Source: an uncultured Methanobrevibacter sp. (GTDB lineage Archaea; Methanobacteriota; Methanobacteria; Methanobacteriales; Methanobacteriaceae). Taken from it: a stretch of 21,029 bases of DNA. The position numbers were made by a program, and so were the translations under genes. The stretch covers positions 1 to 21,029 of the forward strand of contig CAJOMK010000008.1 in NCBI GenBank assembly GCA_905235495.1, given 5' to 3'. A model generated the notes under the pieces. It was not told the DNA's origin. It saw only the letters and a list, made by a program, of their open reading frames with translations, and did not search any database. Of the stretch, positions 1 through 7,351 are shown in pieces. Each line of letters starts with the position of its first letter. Within the stretch, counting starts at the first letter, position 1.

Positions 1-30
1 ATCTTGCCTTGATAGATAGTTTAACCTCAT
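1..30 (-). CDS. 5' end of an unidentified leftward gene (partial)
   Basis: Read leftward, an ATG at 30-28 opens a frame that stays open to the window edge and begins MRLNYLSRQD. An AGGTGA ribosome binding site lies at 40-35, four bases before the ATG, which is good archaeal spacing. Only ten codons are visible, so the product cannot be identified. It is divergent from trpE across a 312-bp regulatory region. In Methanothermobacter the gene divergent from the trp operon is the repressor trpY. That this is a trpY-like gene is only a positional guess. Confidence 0.5.
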   Translation of the reverse strand, partial: MRLNYLSRQD

Positions 31-159
31 AAATTCACCTTTATTAGATTTTCCACTTGAATTGGGTTTTGAATAATTCAATTATTTTTTTTATTATTCT
101 TATTCTAAATATTTTATATTATTATATTTTATATTATTAAATTTTTTTATAATTAGTTA

Positions 160-217
160 TAATGCTTCATTCAAATTCTTTTTTATAGATTGACTTTAAT
201 ACTTCATTCAAATTCTT
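160..217. repeat. 21-nt direct repeat in the trp upstream region
   Basis: Two copies of a 21-nt element, at 160-180 and 197-217, differ at one base (the fifth). The shared core is CTTCATTCAAATTCTT. The copies start 37 bp apart and lie upstream of the TGTACA-like boxes. The sequence is less monotonous than the surrounding A+T-rich DNA, so chance is unlikely. It may be a regulator-binding repeat or a short duplication scar; nothing in the sequence decides between them. Confidence 0.6.
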
Positions 218-231
218 CCACTTTTAATAAA

Positions 232-290
232 TGTACATTTTTATACGACAAAGATTTAAATAGTACATTATACATAATAAAATATACATT
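232..290 (+). promoter_or_regulatory. Candidate TRP-box operator cluster and upstream TATA box of the trp operon
   Basis: The region holds TGTACA at 232-237, AGTACA at 262-267, TATACATA at 269-276 and TATACA at 283-288, plus a TATA-like TTTAAATA at 255-262 between the first two. The TACA cores at 234, 264 and 285 are 30 and 21 bp apart, near whole helical turns. In Methanothermobacter thermautotrophicus the repressor TrpY binds TGTACA 'TRP boxes' overlapping the trp promoter; that is established. Applying the model here is inference, because only one box matches exactly. Confidence 0.5.
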
Positions 291-299
291 TTATAATAT

Positions 300-334
300 T
301 TTATAAATAAATTAATCAATTGTTTAAAAAGGAG
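300..334 (+). promoter_or_regulatory. Proximal TATA-like element and trpE ribosome binding site
   Basis: TTTATAAATA at 300-309 is a good archaeal TATA box. Transcription starting about 25 bases downstream would leave a leader of only about 15 nt. GGAG at 331-334 is the ribosome binding site for the trpE ATG at 343. Alternatively the start site is set by TTTAAATA at 255-262, giving a leader of about 60 nt. Sequence alone does not choose between the two. Confidence 0.4.
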
Positions 335-342
335 ATTAGTAA

Positions 343-1998
343 ATGTTTTACCCCAATATAGAAGAAGCAAAAGAAATAGCAAAGAATAAGTCTTATAGGA
401 GGATTCCTATTAAATATGAGATATTTTCAGACAGCAAAACTTCTATTGAAGTTTTAAGAAGACTTAGAATATTAAGCAATCATTGTTACATGCTTGAAAG
501 TGTTGAAGATTCTAAAAATTGGGGCAGATACAGTTTTCTTGGATTCAATCCTATTCTTGAATTGACTTGCCAGGATGGTAATCTTACCATAAAGGGCAAA
601 TCCAGTTTCAGTGATTGTGAAATTGAAGATATGCAAGATAATTGTTTCAATGTCAAAACAGATAATCCTGGAGAATATATTCGCCAAATTATAGAGGAAA
701 ACAAATCTCCAAAACTTGAAGGAATGCCTCCATTTTCAGGTGGTTTAGTAGGTTATTTTTCATATGATTACATCAAATATAGTGAACCGTCACTTGTTTT
801 GGATGCTCAGAATCAGGATGCCTTTAAAGATGTGGATCTAATGCTTTTTGATAAGGTCATTGCCTTTGATAACTATAAGCAAAAGATTGTTGTTATTGTT
901 AATATGGAAATAAACAATGAAAATGATGAAAATGGCAGTTCTCTTGAAGAAAGCTATAATGAAGCATGCAAGTCTATTGAGGATATCATAAGCATCATTA
1001 AGGCAGATAATATTGTTGATTTGTTAGGGGATGATTTCAATCATCATTTAACCAATAAAAAGACTATGGAAGCTAGCCAAAAAATGAATGAAATTGATTC
1101 ATTTGAAGAAATGGTCGAAATTAGAAAGGAAATTACTAAGCATTTGCCTTTTAAACTCAAATCTGATTTCAGATACCTCTTTTCAGAGGAAGAGTATTGC
1201 AGTATGGTGGAAAAGGCTAAAGATTACATCAGGGAAGGAGACATATTCCAGGTTGTTCTCTCAAATAGGATTGAAGCAGATATTGAAGGAAGCTTATTTG
1301 ATGTTTACAGGGTTCTTAGAACTACAAATCCTTCTCCTTTCATGTTCTATTTTTCAAGTGATGATATAGAGATAGCAGGTGCAAGCCCTGAAACTCTTGT
1401 AAAGCTTGTTGATGATCAAATTTACACTTTCCCTTTAGCAGGAACTCGTCCAAGGGGGAAAACAGATGAAGAAGACAAAGCATTGGAAGAAGAGCTTCTT
1501 GCTGACGAAAAGGAATTGGCTGAACACAATATGCTTGTTGACCTTGGAAGAAATGACATTGGTAAGATAAGTGAGATAGGTTCTGTTAAGGTAAACAGAT
1601 ACATGGATATCGTACGATTTTCCCATGTAATGCATATTGGTTCAACAGTTGAAGGGGTTTTAAGAGATGATTATGACTATTTATCTGCTATAGATTCAAT
1701 ATTGCCTGCAGGAACATTGTCTGGTGCCCCTAAGATAAGGGCATGTGAGATAATCAATGAGCTTGAAGACAATAAAAGGGGAATTTATGGCGGGGCTATT
1801 GGCTACATTGACCTTACTGGTAATTTGGATACCTGCATTGCGATAAGAATAGCATTTGCAAGTGATAAAAAGGTATTCATTAGGGTCGGTGCAGGAATAG
1901 TTGCAGATAGCGTTCCAGAGAATGAGTTCATAGAATGTAATAATAAGGCAAAAGCGGTTATGAATGCTTTAAGAATATCAAATGGAGGAATAGACTAA
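343..1998 (+). CDS. trpE: Anthranilate synthase component I
   Basis: This cytosolic enzyme converts chorismate to anthranilate using ammonia delivered by TrpG, the first committed step of tryptophan synthesis. The N-terminal domain carries the LES motif (residues 51-53) of the tryptophan feedback site. The chorismate-binding domain runs from about 280 to 545, with AGTRPRG (366-372), EHNMLVDLGRND (394-405), LPAGTLSGAPK (454-464) and GAGIVADSVPE (517-527). At 551 residues it is somewhat long for the family; the extra length is a hydrophilic linker at about 190-275 between the domains. GGAG twelve bases before the ATG supports the start. It is the first gene of a seven-gene operon, 40 bp ahead of trpG. 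Frame and motifs are intact. Confidence 0.97.
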   Translation: MFYPNIEEAKEIAKNKSYRRIPIKYEIFSDSKTSIEVLRRLRILSNHCYMLESVEDSKNWGRYSFLGFNPILELTCQDGNLTIKGKSSFSDCEIEDMQDNCFNVKTDNPGEYIRQIIEENKSPKLEGMPPFSGGLVGYFSYDYIKYSEPSLVLDAQNQDAFKDVDLMLFDKVIAFDNYKQKIVVIVNMEINNENDENGSSLEESYNEACKSIEDIISIIKADNIVDLLGDDFNHHLTNKKTMEASQKMNEIDSFEEMVEIRKEITKHLPFKLKSDFRYLFSEEEYCSMVEKAKDYIREGDIFQVVLSNRIEADIEGSLFDVYRVLRTTNPSPFMFYFSSDDIEIAGASPETLVKLVDDQIYTFPLAGTRPRGKTDEEDKALEEELLADEKELAEHNMLVDLGRNDIGKISEIGSVKVNRYMDIVRFSHVMHIGSTVEGVLRDDYDYLSAIDSILPAGTLSGAPKIRACEIINELEDNKRGIYGGAIGYIDLTGNLDTCIAIRIAFASDKKVFIRVGAGIVADSVPENEFIECNNKAKAVMNALRISNGGID

Positions 1999-2038
1999 TT
2001 GGACTAATTAAGTTCAATTTTCAAATAAAGGTGATTTA

Positions 2039-2608
2039 ATGATTCTATTGATAGATAATTATGATAGTTTTGCGTATAATTTGTTCCAATTGATTGGTGA
2101 GGTAAATCCTGATATTGTGGTCTATAGAAACGATAAGATAAACATTGATGAAATTAGGGATATGAATCCTGAAGCCATAATATTGTCTCCTGGTCCTGGA
2201 AAGTGTGAAAATGCAGGAATTTGCATCGATGCAGTGAAGGAATTTTATGATGAGATTCCAATTTTAGGAGTTTGTTTAGGTCATCAGTCAATATGTACCG
2301 CATTTGGAGCTAAGGTTTCATATGCCAAAAGGTTAATGCACGGTAAGTCTTCAAAAATCTCCTTAGATGATGATACTATCTTTGAAGGGCTTCCAAATGA
2401 AATTACCGTTGGAAGATACCATTCTTTAAGTTTGTTGGAGGATACACTTCCAGATTCATTGAAGATCATTTCAAAAGCAAAGGGTTATGGGGAGGTCATG
2501 GCTGTAAAGCATAAGGAATATGATGTTTATGGTCTTCAATTCCACCCTGAATCAATATTGACACCAGATGGATTAAGAATTATAGAGAATTTTTTAAATA
2601 AAATATAA
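2039..2608 (+). CDS. trpG: Anthranilate synthase component II (glutamine amidotransferase)
   Basis: A class I glutamine amidotransferase that hydrolyses glutamine and channels ammonia to TrpE. The 189-residue length is typical of a stand-alone TrpG with no fusion to TrpD. The oxyanion-loop PGPG is at 51-54. The nucleophile Cys79 lies in GVCLGHQ (77-83), the TrpG-type HGKSS at 101-105, and the catalytic His169 and Glu171 in QFHPES. AAAGGTGA at 2027-2034 is a strong ribosome binding site just before the ATG. The gap from trpE is 40 bp, so the two subunits are probably made from one transcript. A folate-type PabA role is possible in principle, but the operon context argues for TrpG. Confidence 0.96.
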   Translation: MILLIDNYDSFAYNLFQLIGEVNPDIVVYRNDKINIDEIRDMNPEAIILSPGPGKCENAGICIDAVKEFYDEIPILGVCLGHQSICTAFGAKVSYAKRLMHGKSSKISLDDDTIFEGLPNEITVGRYHSLSLLEDTLPDSLKIISKAKGYGEVMAVKHKEYDVYGLQFHPESILTPDGLRIIENFLNKI

Positions 2609-2663
2609 AATATTTGGATGAATTAACATTAATTGAGAATATTTAAAAAAGAGTAGGGATTTT

Positions 2664-3671
2664 ATGATTAAGGAAGCTATTTTGAAAGTTTATAAACATG
2701 AAGATTTAAGCTATGATGAGGCTTATGAGACAATGGATGAAATCATGAGCGGAAAGGCAAGTGAAGTTCAAATGAGCGCATACTTAACAGCAATGTCAAT
2801 GAAAGGTGAAACAATTGAAGAGATTACAGCATCTGCTGAAGCTATGAGGGCTCACTGTGTAAGATTATTGAATGATGAGGAAGTTTTGGAAATTGTTGGA
2901 ACTGGAGGGGACGGTTCAAACACATTCAACATTTCCACAACTTCATCAATTGTTATTTCAGCTGCAGGTGTTCCTGTAGCAAAGCATGGAAACAGATCAG
3001 CTTCAAGCAAATGTGGTGCTGCAGATGTATTGGAAGAGTTAGGGGTAAATATCAACATTAGTCCTGAAAAGAGTTTAAGCTGTTTAAAGGAGATTAATTT
3101 ATGTTTCCTCTTTGCTCAAAACTATCATTTGTCCATGAAATATGTTGCAGGGGTAAGAAAGGAGCTTTCCACCAGAACAATATTCAATATTTTAGGACCA
3201 TTGACCAGTCCTGCATGTGCTTCAATGGAAGTCTTGGGAGTATATGAAAAGGGCCTTATTGAACCTCTTACAGATGTATTGAAGAATTTAGGGGTTAAAT
3301 CTGCAATGGTGGTTTATGGTTTGGATGTGATGGATGAGATTTCAGCAAGTGACAAGACTGAGGTATGTGAACTTAAGGATGGTGAAACCAGAACATATGA
3401 GATTTCTCCAGAGGACTTTGGCATGGCCATTTCCTCTAAGGAAGACCTTGTAGGTGGAGATGCGAAGGAAAATGCTGAAATCACATTGGCTGTTTTAAAT
3501 GGGGAAAAAGGACCTAGAAGAAATGCAGTACTTTTAAATTCCGCTGCAGGTTTATATGTTGCAGGTAAAGTGGATTCCTTGGAGGAAGGAATAAGCTTAG
3601 CTGAAGAGGTCATTGATTCTGGAAAGGCATTGAATCAGCTTGAAAAATTCATTGAAGTTACAAACAGATAA
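2664..3671 (+). CDS. trpD: Anthranilate phosphoribosyltransferase
   Basis: This enzyme joins anthranilate to phosphoribosyl pyrophosphate, giving phosphoribosylanthranilate. The 335 residues match the family length. It shows the PRPP-binding GTGGDGSNTFNIST (79-92), KHGNRSASSKCG (107-118), the anthranilate-site region RKELSTRTIFNILGPL (165-180) and a metal-binding Asp-Glu in VMDEIS near residue 225. The ribosome binding site is weak (GAGTAGGGA at about 2651-2659). The gene follows trpG by 55 bp as a separate cistron. Its place directly after trpG differs from the Methanothermobacter operon, where trpD is last. Confidence 0.96.
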   Translation: MIKEAILKVYKHEDLSYDEAYETMDEIMSGKASEVQMSAYLTAMSMKGETIEEITASAEAMRAHCVRLLNDEEVLEIVGTGGDGSNTFNISTTSSIVISAAGVPVAKHGNRSASSKCGAADVLEELGVNINISPEKSLSCLKEINLCFLFAQNYHLSMKYVAGVRKELSTRTIFNILGPLTSPACASMEVLGVYEKGLIEPLTDVLKNLGVKSAMVVYGLDVMDEISASDKTEVCELKDGETRTYEISPEDFGMAISSKEDLVGGDAKENAEITLAVLNGEKGPRRNAVLLNSAAGLYVAGKVDSLEEGISLAEEVIDSGKALNQLEKFIEVTNR

Positions 3672-3716
3672 TTTTAATGGTTTAAGAGATTTTTTGATTA
3701 TAAACAGATGGTACTT

Positions 3717-4493
3717 ATGTTGGATAAAATTGTTGCAAAGACTGAAGAGAGATTAATTGAAGCCAAATCTATTAAATCCTTAGATGAACTTAAAGAAGAA
3801 GTGTCTAAATTGGAAATTTCTGATGAATTCCCTTTTAAGCAAGCTTTGAAAGGCCCTGAAATTGCAATCATTGCAGAAGTCAAGAAGGCTTCACCCTCAA
3901 AGGGACTCATTGCAGAGGATTTTGATTACATTGAAATAGCAAAGGAATATGAACAGGCTGGAGTTTCAGCAATATCAGTCTTGACAGAACCATATTTTTT
4001 CCAAGGATCTAACGATTTTCTGCATGAAATTTCTCAAAATGTCAATATTCCACTTTTAAGAAAAGACTTTACAATTGATGAGTATATGATATGGGAAGCC
4101 AAATCCTTAGGTGCCTCAGCTATTCTATTGATTGTTTCAATATTGGATGATGCACAATTGAAGGAATATTTGGATTTGGCTCATGAATTAGGGCTTTCTG
4201 CAATTGTTGAAACTCATGATGCTGATGAGATTAGAACTGCAATTGATGCAGGTGCACAAGTAATTGGTGTTAACAATAGGAATCTGGTAGATTTTACAGT
4301 AGATATTAATAATAGCATTAACTTACGTAGTCTTGTAAGTGAGGATATAACATTTATTTCTGAAAGCGGAATAAAAACAAAGGAAGATATTACCAGATTA
4401 AAGGAAAATAATGTTGATGCAGTTTTGATTGGTGAAACTTTAATGAGAAGTGATGATAAGAAATCCATGATTTATGAGTTGAAAAACGGTTAA
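3717..4493 (+). CDS. trpC: Indole-3-glycerol phosphate synthase
   Basis: A TIM-barrel enzyme that cyclises and decarboxylates carboxyphenylaminodeoxyribulose phosphate to indole-3-glycerol phosphate. Counted from the chosen start (258 aa), it shows EVKKASPSKG (54-63), SVLTEP (88-93), LLRKDF (113-118, with the catalytic Lys), VETHDADE (164-171), GVNNRNL (184-190), SESGIK (215-220) and IGETLMRS (238-245). An in-frame ATG at 3708 would add three residues. I prefer 3717 because GATGGT sits just before it, and nothing like a ribosome binding site is near 3708. The 3' end has a second, degenerate copy in the gap before trpF (see 4523-4564). Confidence 0.94.
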   Translation: MLDKIVAKTEERLIEAKSIKSLDELKEEVSKLEISDEFPFKQALKGPEIAIIAEVKKASPSKGLIAEDFDYIEIAKEYEQAGVSAISVLTEPYFFQGSNDFLHEISQNVNIPLLRKDFTIDEYMIWEAKSLGASAILLIVSILDDAQLKEYLDLAHELGLSAIVETHDADEIRTAIDAGAQVIGVNNRNLVDFTVDINNSINLRSLVSEDITFISESGIKTKEDITRLKENNVDAVLIGETLMRSDDKKSMIYELKNG

Positions 4494-4522
4494 ATTGATT
4501 TGGGCTTAAGAATATCGATTGA

Positions 4523-4564
4523 TTTTCTGATAAAAAAGTAAGTTTGGAGTTGAAGAATGGTTAA
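4523..4564 (+). pseudogene. Vestigial copy of the trpC 3' end overlapping the trpF start
   Basis: Read in frame from 4523, the gap encodes FSDKKVSLELKNG followed by a TAA at 4562-4564. The real trpC ends RSDDKKSMIYELKNG-TAA at 4493. The last 23 bases of the two copies match at 18 positions, and the Lys and Asn codons near the end differ only at silent third positions. The remnant's stop overlaps the trpF ATG (4557-4559). This suggests trpC once ended here, overlapping trpF by eight bases, and that a roughly 71-bp tandem duplication later gave trpC an earlier stop. Upstream of 4523 the similarity fades. Confidence 0.6.
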
Positions 4565-5201
4565 GATAAAGATTTGTGGAATGAAACGTTTAGAAGATAT
4601 TGAAATGGTAAATAAGTATAAGCCAGATTATATCGGATTTGTTTTTGCCCAAAGTCCACGTAAGGTATCATATGAGCAAGCAAAGGAATTATCGAGCTAT
4701 TTGGATGAAGATATTGTTCCTGTTGGAGTTTTTGTAGATGAGCATATGAAGCTCATTGTAGACCTATTTAAAGATGGAATAATAAAATTTGCTCAGCTTC
4801 ATGGAGCAGAGGGCGAAAATTATATAAGGAACTTAAAAGATAAATCAATTGAAAAGACAGGAAAAGAAATACCTGTTATAAATGCAATTGAAATAAGCAA
4901 TGATGTTCACGATTTTAATGAAAAACTTTTAAAGTGGCGAGATTCTGCATCTGACTATTTTATATTGGATAGTGGAAAAGGATCAGGCAAAACATTTGAC
5001 TGGGGCTTGATTGATAAGAATAGTGAATTCTTTAAGAATTGTATCTTCTTGGCTGGTGGTCTAAACAGTGAAAATTTGAATTTAGCCATTGAGGAATTCA
5101 ATCCATTTGCAGTAGATTTAAGCAGTTCTGTTGAAACAGCTGGATTCAAGGATGAAGAGAAAATTAGAGAAATCGTGGATATTATGGATAATTATAGATA
5201 A
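4557..5201 (+). CDS. trpF: Phosphoribosylanthranilate isomerase
   Basis: Catalyses the Amadori rearrangement of phosphoribosylanthranilate to the carboxyphenylaminodeoxyribulose phosphate used by TrpC. The 214-residue single-domain TIM barrel is of normal size. KICGMKRLED places the catalytic base at Cys7. The acid is probably Asp138 in FILDSGKGSGKTFDW, and phosphate-binding loops are seen in FLAGGLNSEN (164-173) and AVDLSSSVE (185-193). GGAG at 4546-4549 precedes the ATG. The start lies inside a remnant of the trpC tail, so the spacing of 63 bp from the current trpC stop is probably secondary. The next gene, trpB, is 35 bp away. Confidence 0.95.
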   Translation: MVKIKICGMKRLEDIEMVNKYKPDYIGFVFAQSPRKVSYEQAKELSSYLDEDIVPVGVFVDEHMKLIVDLFKDGIIKFAQLHGAEGENYIRNLKDKSIEKTGKEIPVINAIEISNDVHDFNEKLLKWRDSASDYFILDSGKGSGKTFDWGLIDKNSEFFKNCIFLAGGLNSENLNLAIEEFNPFAVDLSSSVETAGFKDEEKIREIVDIMDNYR

Positions 5202-5236
5202 CGATATAATTTTAATTTTTAAAACGGAGATAAAAT

Positions 5237-6421
5237 ATGAGTAGAGGTAGATTTGGAGTTCATGGTGGACAATACATATCTGAAACATTAATGAATGAAC
5301 TCTTGAATTTGGAAAAACAGTATAATCATTTTAAGGAAGATTCTGAATTTGTAGAGGAATTGAACACTCTATTGAAGGAATATGCAGGAAGACCTTCCTT
5401 ATTGTACTATGCAAAGAGAATGACAGAAGACCTTGGAGGAGCTAAGATTTATCTTAAGCGTGAGGACTTGAACCATACCGGTGCACATAAGATCAACAAT
5501 GTGCTTGGTCAATGTCTCCTTGCCAAAAAGATGGGCAAGACAAGAGTTATTGCAGAAACAGGTGCAGGTCAGCATGGTGTAGCAACAGCTACTGCTGCAG
5601 CACTTCTTGGCATGGAATGTGAAGTCTTTATGGGTGAAGAGGACACCAAACGTCAAACATTGAATGTATTTAGAATGGAGCTTCTTGGAGCAAAGGTTCA
5701 CACAGTTACAACCGGTTCAAAAGTCTTGAAGGATGCAGTAAATGATGCATTCAGAGAATGGATTTCAAGAGTTGATGACACTCACTATGTAATAGGCTCT
5801 ACAATGGGTCCACATCCATTTCCAACAATCGTAAGGGACTTCCAGGCAGTTATTAGTGAAGAGATAAAGGAACAGATTATGGAAATTGAAGGCAAGCTTC
5901 CTGATATGGTCATTGCCTGTGTTGGTGGTGGAAGCAATGCTATGGGAGCATTCTACAACTTCTTGGAAGATGAAGAAGTGCAATTGATTGGAGTTGAAGC
6001 TGCAGGAAAGGGAATTGACACTGAATTCCATGCAGCAACAATCACTAAAGGGGAACTTGGAATTTTCCATGGAATGAAATCCTATTTCTGTCAAGGCAAT
6101 TATGGTCAGATTTCTCCGGTTTACTCAATCTCTGCAGGACTTGATTATCCTGGAATAGGTCCAGAACATGCTTATTTGCATGATATTGGAAGGGCACAGT
6201 ATGTTTCAGCTACAGATGATGAAGCTGTTGAAGCATTTGAATACTTGTCAAGGATGGAAGGAATCATTCCAGCTATTGAATCTTCTCATGCAATAGCTCA
6301 TGCAATGAAGGTTGCAGGGGATATGGATAAGGATGATGTAATTGTAATTAATGTATCTGGCCGTGGAGATAAGGATGTGGCAGCCATTGCCCGTTATAAA
6401 GGAGTTGAATTATACGAATAG
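5237..6421 (+). CDS. trpB: Tryptophan synthase beta subunit
   Basis: A PLP enzyme that condenses indole with serine to give tryptophan; indole arrives through a tunnel from TrpA. The 394 residues match the TrpB1 type. The PLP Schiff-base Lys85 is in LNHTGAHKINN (78-88), ETGAGQHG is at 107-114, the phosphate-binding GGGSNA at 230-235, GLDYPGIGPEH at 301-311, and the C-terminal SGRGDKD at 374-380. An ACGGAGA ribosome binding site (about 5224-5230) precedes the ATG. It is 18 bp from trpA, so co-translation of the two subunits of the complex is likely. The sequence is intact. Confidence 0.97.
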   Translation: MSRGRFGVHGGQYISETLMNELLNLEKQYNHFKEDSEFVEELNTLLKEYAGRPSLLYYAKRMTEDLGGAKIYLKREDLNHTGAHKINNVLGQCLLAKKMGKTRVIAETGAGQHGVATATAAALLGMECEVFMGEEDTKRQTLNVFRMELLGAKVHTVTTGSKVLKDAVNDAFREWISRVDDTHYVIGSTMGPHPFPTIVRDFQAVISEEIKEQIMEIEGKLPDMVIACVGGGSNAMGAFYNFLEDEEVQLIGVEAAGKGIDTEFHAATITKGELGIFHGMKSYFCQGNYGQISPVYSISAGLDYPGIGPEHAYLHDIGRAQYVSATDDEAVEAFEYLSRMEGIIPAIESSHAIAHAMKVAGDMDKDDVIVINVSGRGDKDVAAIARYKGVELYE

Positions 6422-6439
6422 TTGTAGGGGATGTTTTAA

Positions 6440-7225
6440 ATGAGTGATAAGAAGAATATAAAAATTGCTGATGCATTTAAGGATGGAAAGGCTTTCATTG
6501 GATTCCTCACTGCAGGGGACCCTACAATTGAAAAGACTGTAAAATATGTTTTAGCTATGGAAGAGGCAGGATGTGACCTTGTTGAAATAGGCATTCCATT
6601 TTCAGATCCTGTAGCAGAAGGGCCTGTTATTCAGGAAGCAAACATCAGGGCCCTATCGAACAATACAAATACTGATGATGTTTTTGAAGCTATTAGGCAA
6701 ATCAGGGAAAAGTCAGATGTGCCTCTTGTATTTTTGACTTATATCAATCCGGTGTTCTATTATGGCTATGACAAGTTCTTCAAAAGATGTCAGGAATTAA
6801 ATGTCTGCGGTATCATTTCACCTGACCTTCCTTATGATGAGAAGGATGAGATTCTTGAAGTGACTCAAAAGTATGGCATTGACATAATCAGTTTGATTGC
6901 ACCAACATCAAAAGAGAGAATTCAGATGATTGCAAGGGAAGCAACTGGATTTATTTACGTTGTTTCATCATTAGGGGTCACTGGAATGCGTAGTGAGATT
7001 AGAACTGATTTAGAATCAATTTTAAGTGATATAAAAGAAGTTACTGATGTTCCTGCTGCAGTTGGTTTTGGTATCAATACTCCAGAACAGGCAGAAAATA
7101 TTGCAAAAGTAGCCGATGGTGTTATTGTAGGAAGTGCAATTGTAAATATTATTGCAGAGCATGGAGAAAATGCAAGGGAGCATCTTGTAAATTATGTTAA
7201 ATCAATGAAAGATACTATTTTATAA
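6440..7225 (+). CDS. trpA: Tryptophan synthase alpha subunit
   Basis: Cleaves indole-3-glycerol phosphate to indole and glyceraldehyde-3-phosphate within the TrpA-TrpB complex. The 261-residue TIM barrel is of normal size and aligns with the E. coli protein without gaps through residue 62. Glu49 (VEIGIPFSDP) is the catalytic base. The second catalytic position, Asp60 in E. coli, is Glu60 here (PVAEGPVIQ), a conservative change. The phosphate-binding segments GFGI (209-212) and GSAIV (231-235) are present. GTAGGGGATG at about 6423-6432 supplies the ribosome binding site. It is the last gene of the operon and is followed by T-tracts. Confidence 0.96.
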   Translation: MSDKKNIKIADAFKDGKAFIGFLTAGDPTIEKTVKYVLAMEEAGCDLVEIGIPFSDPVAEGPVIQEANIRALSNNTNTDDVFEAIRQIREKSDVPLVFLTYINPVFYYGYDKFFKRCQELNVCGIISPDLPYDEKDEILEVTQKYGIDIISLIAPTSKERIQMIAREATGFIYVVSSLGVTGMRSEIRTDLESILSDIKEVTDVPAAVGFGINTPEQAENIAKVADGVIVGSAIVNIIAEHGENAREHLVNYVKSMKDTIL

Positions 7226-7240
7226 TAGCAACTTTCAATA

Positions 7241-7345
7241 TTTTTAACACTTATTTTTGTTCTATTTTTTCATGTTTAATTTATTCAAAAAATAATTTTG
7301 ATTTTTTGATATTTTTTAAAAACTTATTTAATTTTCAATCTTTTA
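7241..7345. terminator. T-tract terminator region between convergent trpA and the symporter gene
   Basis: Runs of T at 7241-7245, 7254-7258 and 7265-7270 follow the trpA stop, as is typical of archaeal intrinsic termination. Runs of A further on (about 7286-7291) serve the same purpose for the leftward gene ending at 7352. No stable hairpin is seen. A shared bidirectional terminator for two convergent units is the simplest reading. Confidence 0.55.
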
Positions 7346-7351
7346 TGATTT

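Noticed and set aside
162..188. Short frame MLHSNSFL before trpE as an attenuator leader peptide
   Set aside because: It has no Trp codons, no good ribosome binding site and no downstream hairpin pair. Attenuation by ribosome stalling is not expected here.
1088..1369. Open frames lying inside trpE and similar frames inside trpB, MATE, purB and others
   Set aside because: They overlap well-supported genes in other frames, lack binding sites and resemble no family; they are coding shadows.
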